In this document: in pieces, positions 1 to 10,856 of the stretch
How the letters are laid out: each line of letters opens with the position of its first letter
Position numbering within the stretch: position 1 is the stretch's first letter
The notes under the pieces: generated by a model
Seen by the model: the letters and a program-made list of their open reading frames with translations, nothing else
Database searches by the model: none
Told to the model about the DNA's origin: nothing
Program-made: the position numbers and the translations under genes
DNA from: Sanguinoderma infundibulare
Lineage: Eukaryota > Basidiomycota > Agaricomycetes > Polyporales > Polyporaceae
Length of the DNA stretch: 64,000 bases
Assembly (NCBI GenBank): GCA_032821775.1
Contig: JAVLRN010000005.1
Coordinates: forward strand, 1,426,001 to 1,490,000
Reading direction: 5' to 3'

Positions 1-455
1 CCATCTCGCGCCGTCCATCGACGTCTTCCCTGTCTTCCGTCACGTCCCTGCCCACCACTGGTCAGTCAAGGTCTTACCCCGGCTCCCCTGTCGAGCGGGA
101 CATCCCCTCGCCGTTCTTCCCTGCTCAACTGCTTGAGAAGAACCTGCTTGGGAAGCGGAAGGAGGACGACCCTGCTCCGTTCTTCCCTATTCCCCTACGG
201 GCATCTCGTACGGCGTCTCGGCTCGCGAATTACTTCACCCGCACGGGATCGGGTTCATTCGTCGCTCCCGAGGGTTCAGCGTACCCTCAATCACACCCTT
301 CTTCCGCGGTGTATGCGTCTCTTCCCCCATCAATATCATCCAGCCGCCCATCAAGTGCTGTCTCCTCATGTGCAAACTCACGACCTGGCAGCGCGATGGG
401 CAGCTCTGCGTCCGTGTCATTAGGCACGCTTTCCGAGCAGGATCACCACTCATAA
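1..455 (+). CDS. 3' end of a Ser/Pro-rich protein gene (5'-truncated)
   Basis: Reading from base 3, a frame stays open for about 150 codons and ends at TAA (453-455). It lacks its start because the gene begins before the window. The visible tail is low-complexity and rich in Ser, Pro and Ala, with short clusters such as SRPSSAVSS and GSSASVSLGTL and a basic patch (KNLLGKRKEDD). Codon use is biased to C/G at third positions, as in the other genes here, and the two other plus frames are broken. No domain is recognisable, and it is probably a disordered C-terminus. I cannot say what the protein does. An alternative is that the frame is open by chance, but 150 codons with good codon bias makes a real final exon more likely. 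Confidence 0.5.
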   Translation, partial: ISRRPSTSSLSSVTSLPTTGQSRSYPGSPVERDIPSPFFPAQLLEKNLLGKRKEDDPAPFFPIPLRASRTASRLANYFTRTGSGSFVAPEGSAYPQSHPSSAVYASLPPSISSSRPSSAVSSCANSRPGSAMGSSASVSLGTLSEQDHHS

Positions 456-2027
456 ACCCCCTGCGTCATGCACACGCCCTCCCCTTCCGTCGAGTGCCGC
501 TCGCTATGCAATGGAGCACGCCCGGAGCAGTACCACGAGTACGACGTCCGCAAATGACAAGATACGAGATGACCCGAACTCCGCCTAACCTCACGACGAC
601 ATCCCCAGACAGAAACAGACCAATCAATTCAACATGACGGAGACGGAGATGGAGAAGAATTCCGGCCTACCAGTTACTCACCAAAGACTTTCTGGACAGT
701 ACTGGACCATATGTTATCATATCTAGCACCTAGCACCCTCACGCCCCTTCATCGTCATCACACCACGCGCAACTCCTACCCAGCCTTCATGTCCATCCTC
801 TTGCTTTTGCGGACTTTATAGCTTCAGTATTTTCGCATTATCTCGTATCTTACTCGATGGCTATCTAGCTAGAATTCGATCCTAACGAACACTGTCCCGT
901 TTTGCTTCGCTTCTCCCGACCCATAACATAACTGCGCCCGTATTCGTATTCACAACGACATAGCTGGACGGACTTCGGGTCTTGTCTGCTCTGCGCCTCC
1001 GTCCGTCAAGATAGCTTGGCCGGAATCTCGAAGCCCGTCCGCTCGACCGAGGCCGCACGCGGCCTCCTGTACATCGGCGTTCGGAGCTGGCCACATACCA
1101 TCGTCCCGCTGCCGTACTCTACGTGCTTCCCTCCCATCAGCCCCTTTTAACTTACGTACGTGCGTACGAGCCGTGTCGGTGCCTGTTATTCACCGCCCTA
1201 CTCCCGCTCTCGAGTTCCCAGCAGCTGCCGTACGGATGATGTACAGAGTATACACGCTTCGGATTCGGTTCGCGGAATCGGGAAGTGTCCCATACCCCCA
1301 CAGCGTCGCATCGCTGCATTTGCATACCCGCTTGTATGTGTGTCGCCGGAGAGGCGCGAAGGCAGCAGGAGCGCCGCTTGCCTCGAGTCGCGAGGCGTTT
1401 GCAGGCACACCAGCTTACTTCTGGATCTCGCGTGCCAAGCACTGCGAAGTTCGAACATCCAAGTCAGAAACCGCGAGTCGCGCGAGAGCCGCGTTGGGCG
1501 AGATCGCGTGCGAACGCGGGTAGTTGAGGGCATGCCTCGTGGTCCCCCTTGCGCGCAGCGAACTGTGCGTCCCTGCCTGCGCGGCGGGATCAGAAAGTCA
1601 GAAGGAGATGCAGGAAGCTCTGAAGGTGGGAGAGATCGCGGACGGATGCTGTTTGCGATGTCGATGCGCTGAGCTCCGAGTCCTCTCCCTGTCTTCGCTT
1701 TCTCCGCGGGCGGTGGTCCTATCGCTGCGCGCAGCAGAATCATACGGGAGCGAGTCGACTAGTGTTCGCGAATGACGCCATTGATGGCGCCGCCGGTCAA
1801 CAAGCGTACAGAGGCATCCTGATGGTGGCGTCGAGTCGACGGCTACACCGCAAGCGAGGCGTAGCGAGCGATAAATGACTGTGCGATGAGATAGTAGTGA
1901 TACATACATACAACATACACAAGTGCGCAATGCGACTGAGCGAACAAGGACCTCGGTGTTCTGCCATCCGTCCGATATCCTTCCAGCAAGTGGGAAATGT
2001 TAGGAAGTGTGTGCACTTTTCTCAGAC
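456..2027. other. Intergenic stretch without a supportable gene
   Basis: This is about 1.57 kb between the end of the partial gene at the left edge and the stop codon of the transhydrogenase gene. Several open frames of 70-180 codons overlap each other on both strands at 1150-1930, but they are Arg/Ser-rich, mutually antisense and show no domain or splice pattern, so I read them as chance frames in GC-rich DNA. The first few hundred bases are probably the 3' UTR of the left gene. The two neighbouring genes converge here. Confidence 0.5.
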
Positions 2028-5000
2028 TTAGGACGATGCCTCCCGGGCCTCAAGGCCCTTCTTGATCGCTGCAGGTCATGGAAGCACGTGTCACGGTGTC
2101 AGTACGCGTTCGGCAAAAGGCAGCATACAGTCATCTCGCCTTCACAAGTCTCGCGCGCGTCGCCGAAAAGCATCTTGGTTCCCGGCATGTAGAACATCGG
2201 GTTCGGGACGTCGGCTACAAGGAACACGAGGTGAGCCAAAAAGTTTGATGAACGACGGCGAAGCCCATCCGCTCCCGCCGAGACGCGAGAAGCCGCTTTG
2301 TCGGAGGTAGGGAGCAGAACGAGGCAAATTACTCACCATATCCAGAAGACATGCCACGCTTCATGACGATCACTTGCTTGCTCTTCCACGCGTGCAGGAC
2401 GGGCATGCCCGCGATGGGCGAACCCGGCTCGAGCGCGATCGGGTTGACGGTGTCGTTCGCGCCGATGACGAGGGTCACGTCCGTGTCGCCAAAGTCGTCG
2501 TTAATTTCGTCCATCTCGAGGACGACTGCACACGTCGATCATAAGCATACGCGATGACGGGCCCGTCGTGTCAAGGTGCGGAAGGGATCAATCGATTATG
2601 AGCGCTCCGATGGCGGACGTGGCTTTCATGGGAATCACTCACTGTCGTATGGAACCGATGCCTCCGCGAGCAGGACATTACACTGCCCCGGCATTCTACC
2701 ATTTCATTTCCAAGGTTAGCGTTTATCCATTTCATTGATTTCGTCTCGGAGTGCACTGACCTTCCCGCTACGGGGTGGATTGCGAATCGGACATTAACGC
2801 CCTTACTCCTAAGCATCCTCACAACGTCCGAGATAGCGTGCTGGGCCTTCGCAACGGCCATGCCATAGCCAACGACCTAAGTGGAGTAACGTCATATAAG
2901 TTTCACCAGGTGGAGTTACCCCAAAGATGGTCGTACCAAGATCACGTTCTCCGAGTTGAGCAGGCTGTCAACCGTGTCATCGACGTTTGTCTTCGTTATC
3001 GTGCCCTCGATCTTGCTTTCCGCTTGGCTGGCCGGTGCACTGATGCCACCGAACAGAACATTCGTCAACGTCCGGTTCATGGCAACACACTGCAATCCGG
3101 ATGAGTGCTCCGCCCTGCACTGGGACTCTGTCCATCTCTCACCATAATGTACGATAGGATGGAACCGCTGACACCAATCAGCGAACCAACGGTTGTGAGA
3201 AGCGGGTTGTCAAGCATGAAACCTTGAATGAGTCAATCGTGAATGGTAGTTTCACGTATGCTCGAGGTAAATCCCTTACCTTCCGCTACCAAGGCGAAGC
3301 CCGAGTATGCGTTCAATACGGTAATCACCACAGCTGTTGGGGAACATAGCGTAAATTTTCAGAGCCCAAACAATCTCTTTGTCTTCCACTTACGCATGTC
3401 AGCTCCTCCGATGGCGGCGGTGGTTGTGAATCCTTTGATGAAGCTCAGGACAGTATTTGCTCCGAGGAAGCCGGCAGCGACCAGAGGCGCATGGGGTGCC
3501 ATCGTGACAAATGCGCCCATACAAGCAATGTTAGATGCCAAAAGCGAAGAGTTGACTATATGCTTGGCAGGAAGTGCGATCGGCCGAGAGGACATCCGAC
3601 CGGCGAGTTTGAGGAAGGCGACAACCGATCCAGTGAAAGTGATGCCACCTTTGATTAAGGGGTCAGCTTTTCGTTATCATCATTAACTTCTGGGAAAGCT
3701 TTTACCTATGAGGACACCAAGGTAGGCAGTCACCAAGTGAAGGGTGGTCGCATGCGACAGATCCGCCAGGACACTGGCGATAGAGGTCATGACAGCGGCA
3801 AGACCGACGACGGAGTGCAGAGCAGCAACCATCTGCGGGAGCTCAATGGCCGTGATACGGCGACCAATGATGGTTCCAATGCCGCCGCCGAGGGCAGCTA
3901 CGGCTGCGAACTGTGCGAGCACTTCAGGAGGGAAGCCAACGGCAGCGAGCGAGGCAAGGATACCGGAGCCGACACCGAGCATGCCAAGAATGTTGCCCTG
4001 GCGTGCGGTCGACTGTGCTGCCAATCCGGAAATAGAGCCTGTTTGGGCACAACAATTAGGACAGTACATTTGATGTTAAGAATCAGTAGTAGAGGAACGC
4101 ACTGATGCAGAGGACGCTACTAGCGAGATACCCAGCCTGGATGAGACCAGACATACCGGCGCTCGCGGCCCAGAGGAAACCACCGGTGTAGACAGCGGCA
4201 GGAACGCCGTAGAGCCAGCCATACTCTGGAGGGTCAGTATCACCTAGAATATTGATCTGTTAGGCTACACGTCTAACGAGACGAAGACAGTACCACGCAC
4301 GCTTGAACATGTCGAGCATGCGCTTTGTGATCACGAAGCCACCGGCAACGTTCACGCTGGCCAAAAGCACCGACGCAGCACCAAGAGCTTGGGGAATTGT
4401 ACCAGGAAAGTAGCCACCGCCCATAACGAATAAACCACCGATACCAACCATACCTAGGAACGACCATCAGCCGTCACGATGTCCGTATTGCAATCCGAAG
4501 CCACTGACCGGAGATGGCATTCGTCACGGACATCAGAGGTGAGTGCAATGCGGGCGCGACACCCCAAACGACACGGTAGCCAATCAACCCAGCAAGACCG
4601 AATGTGAAGAAGTTACTCATGAACATGGGGCCGGTGAGTTTGCCCAGCGCAACGACGGAACCCATGCCTGAGGTGATGAGCGCAACCTCACGCGTAGCCT
4701 TCTGCCATGGTGTCAATGCCTTCGCCTCAGCGGCCTCAGCGACCTTCGCAGCAGTTGGAGGCGCCACCGGAGGAGGAGCAGGACGAGGGGCCGGAGGAAG
4801 AACATTTCCGTTCTGCAACACAATAGCGCCACGAACGACCTCGTCCTCAAGATTGATCGAGAAGCTGCCGTTACCAGGACCGATTGAGAGCAGGAACTTC
4901 GTCACGTTGTTCGAGTAGAGTGTGGACGACTGCGTGGGGAGGCGCGATGGCAGGTCCGTGTAACCTGAGCAGAAAGGTGAGCATCACTTGGCTGATGAGC

Positions 5001-6560
5001 AACTGCTGATGAGCGCACCAATGACGGTGACACCCTTGTGGACGTTTAGCCCTCCCGGCTTGGTGACAGCGCAATTTCCTCCGGTCTCAGCGGCCAAATC
5101 GACAATGACGGAGCCTTGCTTCATAGCCGCAACCATCTCCTCACTAATGAGCTTCGGCGCGGGCCTGCCTGGAATTAGGGCCTGAAAAGGATGTCAATAT
5201 ATGCACTGCAAACTACTCCCAGACCGCGTACTGTAGTGATGACGATATCGACGTCCTTGCATTGTTCCATGAAGAGAGCCATCTCCGCTGCGATAAACTC
5301 CTTAGACATTTCTTTTGCGTAGCCTCCCCCGCCCTCGCCGGATTCTTCTATGTCTACTTCTAGGAATTCCGCGCCAAGAGATTGAACCTGTTCGCGAGCA
5401 GCCGCACGGGTATCGAAACCTCGAACAATAGCACCCATTCGTCGAGCCTGATGGCATATGGTCAGGACGAGACGGTTGGCATTGCACGTGTCCCCATACC
5501 GTAGCAATGGCAGACAACCCAGCGACGCCAGCGCCGATTACCAGAACTTTGCATGGTGGGATCTAGCATGGGATGAGTAAAAGTAAGCACAGGGATACTT
5601 GTATGATTACCTTGCTGGCAAGCGAGGAGGTTAGTGTATGCGTACATGGGTTCTGCCAAAAATGAACAACTCACCCAGCGGCAGTAACCTGCCCAGTGAA
5701 ATAACGTCCAAAATGATTGGCGGCCTCGAGAACTGCCTTATAACCGGCGATGTTGGCCATGGAACTACATCACACGAAAACGCTGAGCACGGATGTGAGA
5801 GCTGCAGAGCACGTCCACGAACCTCAAGGCATCGAAGACTTGAGCGCGGGATATACGGGGTATCAATTCCATTGCAAACGCGCTGGATTTGCGGGCAGCC
5901 AACTCTTCCACGGTTGGCTTATTTTGACCAGGATACAAAAACGAGATGAGCGTGCTCCCTTCTTTGACCATTCCGGCTTCCTCGCCGAGTGCCGGTGACC
6001 TGACTTTCAACAGGATGTCGGAACGCGCAAAGAGTTCGGCCTTGTCGACGATTGTCGCACCGGCCGCCTTGTAGTGTTCATCGAGAAACTGTGCTTCCAG
6101 GCCTGCCGACTTCTCGACAAGGACCTGCCCGAAGCCCTTCTTGAGGAGGAGGGCGGTATTCTGGGGTGTAAGGGCGACTCGTCGCTCATCGGGATAGATT
6201 TCGAGCGGGACGCCGACGCTCAGGCTGGAATACGGGATGCCTGGGCGACACGGCGAGATTCGCGAAGGTTGAGTTGCATGATAAGAGATGACTGAATGGG
6301 ACCGGCCACACACCTGGCGCTTCTTCACTCGCACCACCACTCGACTTTGTATTGGAGCTAGACTGAGCGTTCCGGAAAGAGCGAGTAGTATGGAAAGAGC
6401 GGTGGGAGCACGAGGCTGGAGGATAGCTTCCTTTAGGACGAATACGGGATGGCACATACTGCCATGTACACTCACTCTGGAAACGGACCGCGGTAGCACG
6501 GACGTACAGACCCCTGCAGCGGATCCCCCATGCGCCGACGAGGAGCTTGTCGAACGCCAT
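2028..6560 (-). CDS. NNT: NAD(P) transhydrogenase, mitochondrial (proton-translocating)
   Basis: The enzyme transfers hydride between NADH and NADP+ coupled to proton flow across the mitochondrial inner membrane. The ATG at 6560 gives a basic presequence with RSFHTTR, typical of matrix import. Domain order is alpha then beta in one chain: an AlaDH/PNT N-terminal domain ([20 protein letters not shown]), the NAD-binding domain ([24 protein letters not shown]), an Ala/Pro-rich linker, about a dozen membrane segments, then the NADP(H) domain ([23 protein letters not shown], DVPNPMFY). Known exon limits include 5823-6240, 5675-5764, 5500-5562 and a 4-nt exon at 5611-5614. The final intron (donor GTGAAG, acceptor CTGCAG) gives the ending [12 protein letters not shown] and a stop at 2028. 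A 60-nt in-frame intron after AVRFQ near the N-terminus is possible but not proven. Yeast lacks this enzyme and many filamentous fungi have it. The identification is secure; a few exon edges in the membrane region are approximate. Confidence 0.93.
5611..5614 (-). other. NNT: 4-nt micro-exon of the transhydrogenase gene
   Basis: On the minus strand the bases CAAG are flanked by a 60-nt intron (GTGAGT...CTAAC...TTGCCAG) and a 48-nt intron (GTAATC...ATGCTAG). Only with these 4 nt do the neighbouring exons join in frame, giving the conserved AAGK(I/V)[11 protein letters not shown] of the NAD domain. Without them the downstream exon is out of frame, and extending the exon in either direction meets a stop. 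Confidence 0.7.
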
Positions 6561-7026
6561 GGCTGTCGATGGTCGACAGAGAGTCGCACAGAGGGGGCTC
6601 TTGGTGGAGTGTATAACAGTGAGCGATGGTCAGCGGCGCGAGGTCGGTGCGCGAGGACGGTTGCGCGCTGTGGCCGATCGATTGGTTGGAATGCCTGGGA
6701 AGGGCTGTCACTTGACCGCCGAAGGTACGCCAGAGCCCAGCTGACAGTCAGACGGCCCAGCCAGGGCAACCTCGCCCTCGACGGCGCCGCTTCGCGCGGG
6801 AGCATTCTGCGAGCATCCTGGGAGAGGCTGCGAACATCTTCCTCGCAACCGCGCTCGGCCGCTTGATCCGAGCGCGAGGTTACCCCGCGTGCCCCGCATT
6901 TGCACCCGCGAGCCCATGTGTCCCTGCCCTCACGCGCACCCGCATCAGTCTCCGATTGAACAATTGTCTAGTCATGCGTAATGATACAGTGGTCAAATGT
7001 TGACGTCGTAAAGCATACTCTCTCCT
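6561..7026. other. Intergenic: transhydrogenase promoter and aldolase 3' flank
   Basis: This is about 470 bp upstream of the transhydrogenase ATG (minus strand) and downstream of the DapA-family gene. Open frames here are short and Arg-rich and show no homology I can recognise. I see no obvious regulatory motif. Confidence 0.5.
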
Positions 7027-8283
7027 TCATGACTGAATCTTCCCGCTCAGCTCGCGCTCCACCGCAACCAGCTCCTTCGTGTGCGGGTGCTCCCAGAGCG
7101 CAGTCACTGCGTCCGCCTCAATTGCAGGCAATGGCTTGCGCGGGTTGCCCCCGTACCCGTACAGCTTCTCCAAGAGGGCTTTGGTGCCCGCGATGCCCGT
7201 CTTCGCGATGGTGAAATCGGCCCGCGCGACGATTCCTTGCAGCCGCTGAGCTTCCGGAAGGACAGAAGGGTCCGTCTTGGCCTTCTCCGAGATCTCGAAC
7301 AGCTTGACAACCGTGTGCTGCTCGCCGTGCCCGATGTTAGCCCATTTGCTGTATGATGACAGAGATAACGGACTTACGGGCACAACGTTCGCAAGGCCCG
7401 TAATCGCGCCGTGGCCATTCACGATCGAGGAAGTGAGGATAAAGTCGGTAAAGCCTCCGAGGACAAGGAACGGAGCATGTGAGTTCTTGCGAGGGTGCGT
7501 TTGGGCGAAGGAGGGTTCCGAGACGGTGGCGCAAATGCGGGTGAGTTTACCCACATTACCGCAACTGAGAACACCATCGTCATACGCGCTCTTAACATCG
7601 CAAAGACCGTAGGACGTACGTGAGCTTGACACCAGCCAAGTTAGAGGAGCTCTCCGCCAAGTCCGTAATAAGGTCCGAGTCGAGATCAATGCCACCGGCG
7701 GCACCAGGGTCTAATCCATGCATTCAGCACCCATTCTCGTCCCCGGCGAAGGTTATGCATAGCGGCTCACAGTTATAGATGATCACGGGTATAGGGCTCT
7801 TCTCGGCGACCTCGGACCAAAACGCCTTGAGAGCCTTCCTGTTGTTCGCGAGCGCACCTGCGAAGTAACCGCTCATGATGACGATGGCATAGTCCGCACC
7901 AGCCTCTGCCGCCTCCTTCGAGAGTTGGATCGTCTCTCGAGTGCTGCCCGCGCCGGTTCCGGCGACGATTGGGATGTCAGTGTAGCCCGCGTCGTCCAGC
8001 GCCTTCCGGGTGGCCTTGATGAGGGCGACGCGCTCCTCGTGAGACAGGTGGTGCGCCTCACCCATCGTGCCGCTGAGTAGGGGCCTCACGCCCGCCTTGA
8101 CCAGTCGAACTGCATGGGCCGTCTGGTTCTCGATATCTGTTCGAAAGGACACACGCGATGTGAGGATGAAGCATAGTTGTGGAGTAGACATCGGAACGTA
8201 CCTAGGTCCTCCGAGTCTGCTTTAAAGAAGGTAGGGAGGGGTGCGTAGATCCCGGGGACCAAAGGGCGGACGACAGCGGCCAT
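7027..8283 (-). CDS. Dihydrodipicolinate synthase (DapA) family aldolase/lyase
   Basis: This is a class I pyruvate-dependent aldolase/lyase of the DapA/NAL TIM-barrel family. Starting at ATG 8283, four introns are removed (donors after EDL, IIYN, GVKL and NVVP). The spliced protein of roughly 310 residues carries the family landmarks in order: the GTMGE substrate-binding loop (LLSGTMGEAHHLS), the catalytic Tyr in IPVIIYNYPGAAGGIDL, the Schiff-base Lys in NLAGVKLT, and the GLANVVP strand near the end. Fungi make lysine by the aminoadipate route, so lysine synthesis is unlikely. Family members in fungi include 4-hydroxy-2-oxoglutarate aldolase-like enzymes and the 2-keto-3-deoxy-L-galactonate aldolase of pectin sugar breakdown. 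The exact substrate cannot be told from sequence. There is no targeting signal, so it is probably cytosolic. Confidence 0.9.
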
Positions 8284-9376
8284 ATTGCCAACTAACTGGA
8301 CCTTTCAGAGCAGGAGGGAGGATACGGAACTCTTGAGATCCCCGTCGACCTTTATGAACCGTGGCGGAGGGTGGTCGGACCGGAAAATCCGCCGAACAGG
8401 GAACGCACCTGACCGGCGGACCGGGGTGGGCCGGAGTGATACCGAAGCGCATCATCTTGATTGCAGTCCGAGTCTGGGCAACACCTTCTTTTAGAGGACT
8501 TGTCGGCGGACCAAACGCTACTTGCACGGTACAGCGTGCTCCATCCACCGCCTACTGTAACCTTTTGGCGCAATGTTCCACAAGGCCACACTTGTTGCAC
8601 AGTCCTATGCTAGGTACTCGGTGCGGGCGCCATTGCCGGCAAACGCCTCCAGGTGACTTCCAGACTGCTCCACCGGCAGGTGCGTCGCGACTCGCTACGA
8701 TCCTCGCCATATGAATCCTCGGAGCCAACCGCAAATGAAGTTCAGGTGCGATGCTGACGCCCATTTCCGGCTGGTGACACCTTCACGAAGACCTCTTGTT
8801 GCACGAGAACATGTCACGCGTTGTCCCTCGATACCTCGAGATAAGCTGCACGGACAGAGGAGAGCAGGGATGGAAGGAGGGAGAAGATGCCGGCGCCAGT
8901 AACGGGCTGTTGACGGAACGCCACGGATCCTGACCAATTCCGAGAGATTGTAGAAGAGCGCAGTGGGCAGTTATCTCTAGAAAGAAGCCCAACCGAGGTC
9001 AGTTCAAGTAAGCGTGGGGCTCGGGATGACTTGCCAATATCTGACGGACATGTCGGTGAAAATTCGCCCTAACGTCCGAAGGCGACGTCTATTCAGTGGG
9101 CATGACTCCGAAAAGTACCCAATGAACAGAAAAATCCTGTCAAGTGCGAGCCAAACTGGACTACCAATAGCCCGAAAACTCACCGAGTTTAACAAAAATC
9201 ATATAGATTGCTGCATTCCAATCAAGGTGACGAAAATGGACGGACCTTCGGTATCTGTGAGTTCGGTGACGCAATGCTCATGATCCCGTTTATAGAAATG
9301 AAAGAGTATAGACATCTCTGTGGACGGTGGAGTTGAGAAAGACATCGCACGAGTGGTAGAATGGCGTACTCACAAT
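8284..9376. other. Intergenic: aldolase promoter and PUS4 3' flank, no gene seen
   Basis: This is about 1.1 kb. Near 8363-8520 there is a cluster of CGG/CCG triplets, the half-site type bound by Zn2Cys6 activators, 80-240 bp upstream of the aldolase ATG. Around 9010-9280 the DNA is less GC-rich and has short frames on both strands, but nothing that looks like a protein family. No repeat or transposon end was found. Confidence 0.45.
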
Positions 9377-10665
9377 CTAATTCACAACTTCTAGTTTGCC
9401 TAATACTTCCCGTTCCCATTGTTTATGGCCATCCGCGTCCGCATCGCCCTCGTCCTGCAGCGCGTCCCGGAAGACCTCCCAAGGCACGCACAAACGATCA
9501 CCCTCTTCCGACGGCTCCAATGCGAACCGTCCTTGTCGGGCACGCGTCAAGGTCACGACATGACCAGCAGACCCTAACGCGTGCCCGAGGTCATGGACGA
9601 TAGAACGCACATACGTACCGCCTGACACCTTCATCCGGAGGACGAAAGCTGTAGGAACGTCCTCGGAAGGTGCTTCGGTTTCAGGCTCGTCCTTGATAGA
9701 TACCGCACTGTCGACGCTCTTCAGCGCATTCTCCATAGCCTCTTGCTCCTCCTTCGTGAACTTCTTCTCCGGCCACCGGAAGGCATGGTCGGAGCCTTTC
9801 CACTCGATCAGCTCCAGCTCATGCACCGTGACGCTCCGCTTCTCGATCGGTCTTGGAAGCGGGATGCCGTTCCGCGCATATTCGTACAGCGGCCGCCCGT
9901 CCATTTTCAGCGCAGAGAAGCTACGGCGCATTGAATTGTAGGAGCACACATAGAATGAGACGACCCATTTACGCACATTGGTGGCACCTGTTCGATCTCC
10001 CCTCTGAACTGCCCTAATGCTTGTTCGACCTGCTCGCGAGTGACATGCCGCCATGGTGCGACGCGGACTTGCTTCCCTTCGCTGTCGTAGGTGTCGGTCT
10101 CGCAACCCAGCAGACACGTCGTCCGGTATTCCTAACACACGCGGCTTGGTCAATTCTGAATGCTAGAAAGAATGCACGATTCGTGAATTACCTTAACGCA
10201 GTCAAGGAAGTCTGACAACTTTTTCGTACCTTTTCCCACCCCGACAACTAGATGACCTCTCAGAATCCAGTTCCACACTGAGATGTTTCAATGCGATATA
10301 CCCAGTACACCATCAGCGAGAGGATCGAGAGTGCCTCCTTGCCCAATCTTGACCGCATTCCTACCATGCCTCTTTTGCTTCCCTGTTTTGACCTCTGCAG
10401 CAAGCTTGGACTTCTCCACGAACAACGGCGACTTCGCCACCAGCTTCTTGATATCGTTGACCAGAGACATGGACGTTGGTCCTGACGGCTTGACCACCCC
10501 AAACAGAGCTGAGATAGGTCCAGACTCCGTGTCCTTCGGCATATTGGCGTGGCGGCAAACGGATAGAGGAGGGAAATCGGATCTAGTGTGATGGTGGGAG
10601 AACGAGCGCGGCCCCAGACGGGGGTGCAGGACAGATTTACGAGGGCAGAATGAGGTCGAAAGCAT
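9377..10665 (-). CDS. PUS4: tRNA pseudouridine-55 synthase (PUS4/TruB family)
   Basis: The enzyme isomerises U55 in the T-loop of tRNAs. The catalytic motif GGTLDPLADGVL, with its essential Asp, is encoded near 10300. Before it are the family start ALFGVVKPSGPTSMS and a Lys-rich insertion (VKTGKQKRHGRNAVK). After it come the central sheet (EYRTTCLLGCETDTYDSEG, WRHVTREQVEQAL), YSALKMDGRPLYEYAR, the conserved SGGTYVRSIVHDLGHALG and RARQGRFAL, and the stop at 9377. Two in-frame ATGs are possible. The one at 10542 starts with MPKDTESGP. The one at 10665 adds 41 residues rich in Arg, Ser and His with almost no acidic residue, which looks like a mitochondrial presequence. Yeast Pus4 modifies both cytosolic and mitochondrial tRNAs, so both starts may be used. 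Confidence 0.92.
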
Positions 10666-10856
10666 CTAGTGATCAAACGAGCGCCTGCCAGGCATATATA
10701 TTCGGACCACGGTTTGTGATCGACTTGTATCATACGCTCGGCAGTCATACACCCTAATACACCGCCCAACACATAACCAGCTTTAATTTAGCACCATCTC
10801 GCCCTATTTCTACATAGACACTTGATCTCCACCTTCGCGACCACTTCTGCCTGCCT

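Noticed and set aside
1150..1930. Several overlapping frames of 70-180 codons on both strands
   Set aside because: They are Arg/Ser/Cys-rich, mutually antisense, show no domains and no splice pattern. They are chance frames in GC-rich DNA.
2571..2861. Separate small gene within the transhydrogenase region
   Set aside because: Its first part ([20 protein letters not shown]) is an exon of the NADP-binding domain of the transhydrogenase, so it is not an independent gene.
6561..6805. Upstream extension of the transhydrogenase frame to 6805
   Set aside because: The extension is Arg/Ser/Pro-rich and reaches the AlaDH/PNT domain only in a frame lacking the presequence. The ATG at 6560 with the HTTR-type presequence and a GT-AG intron explains the N-terminus better.
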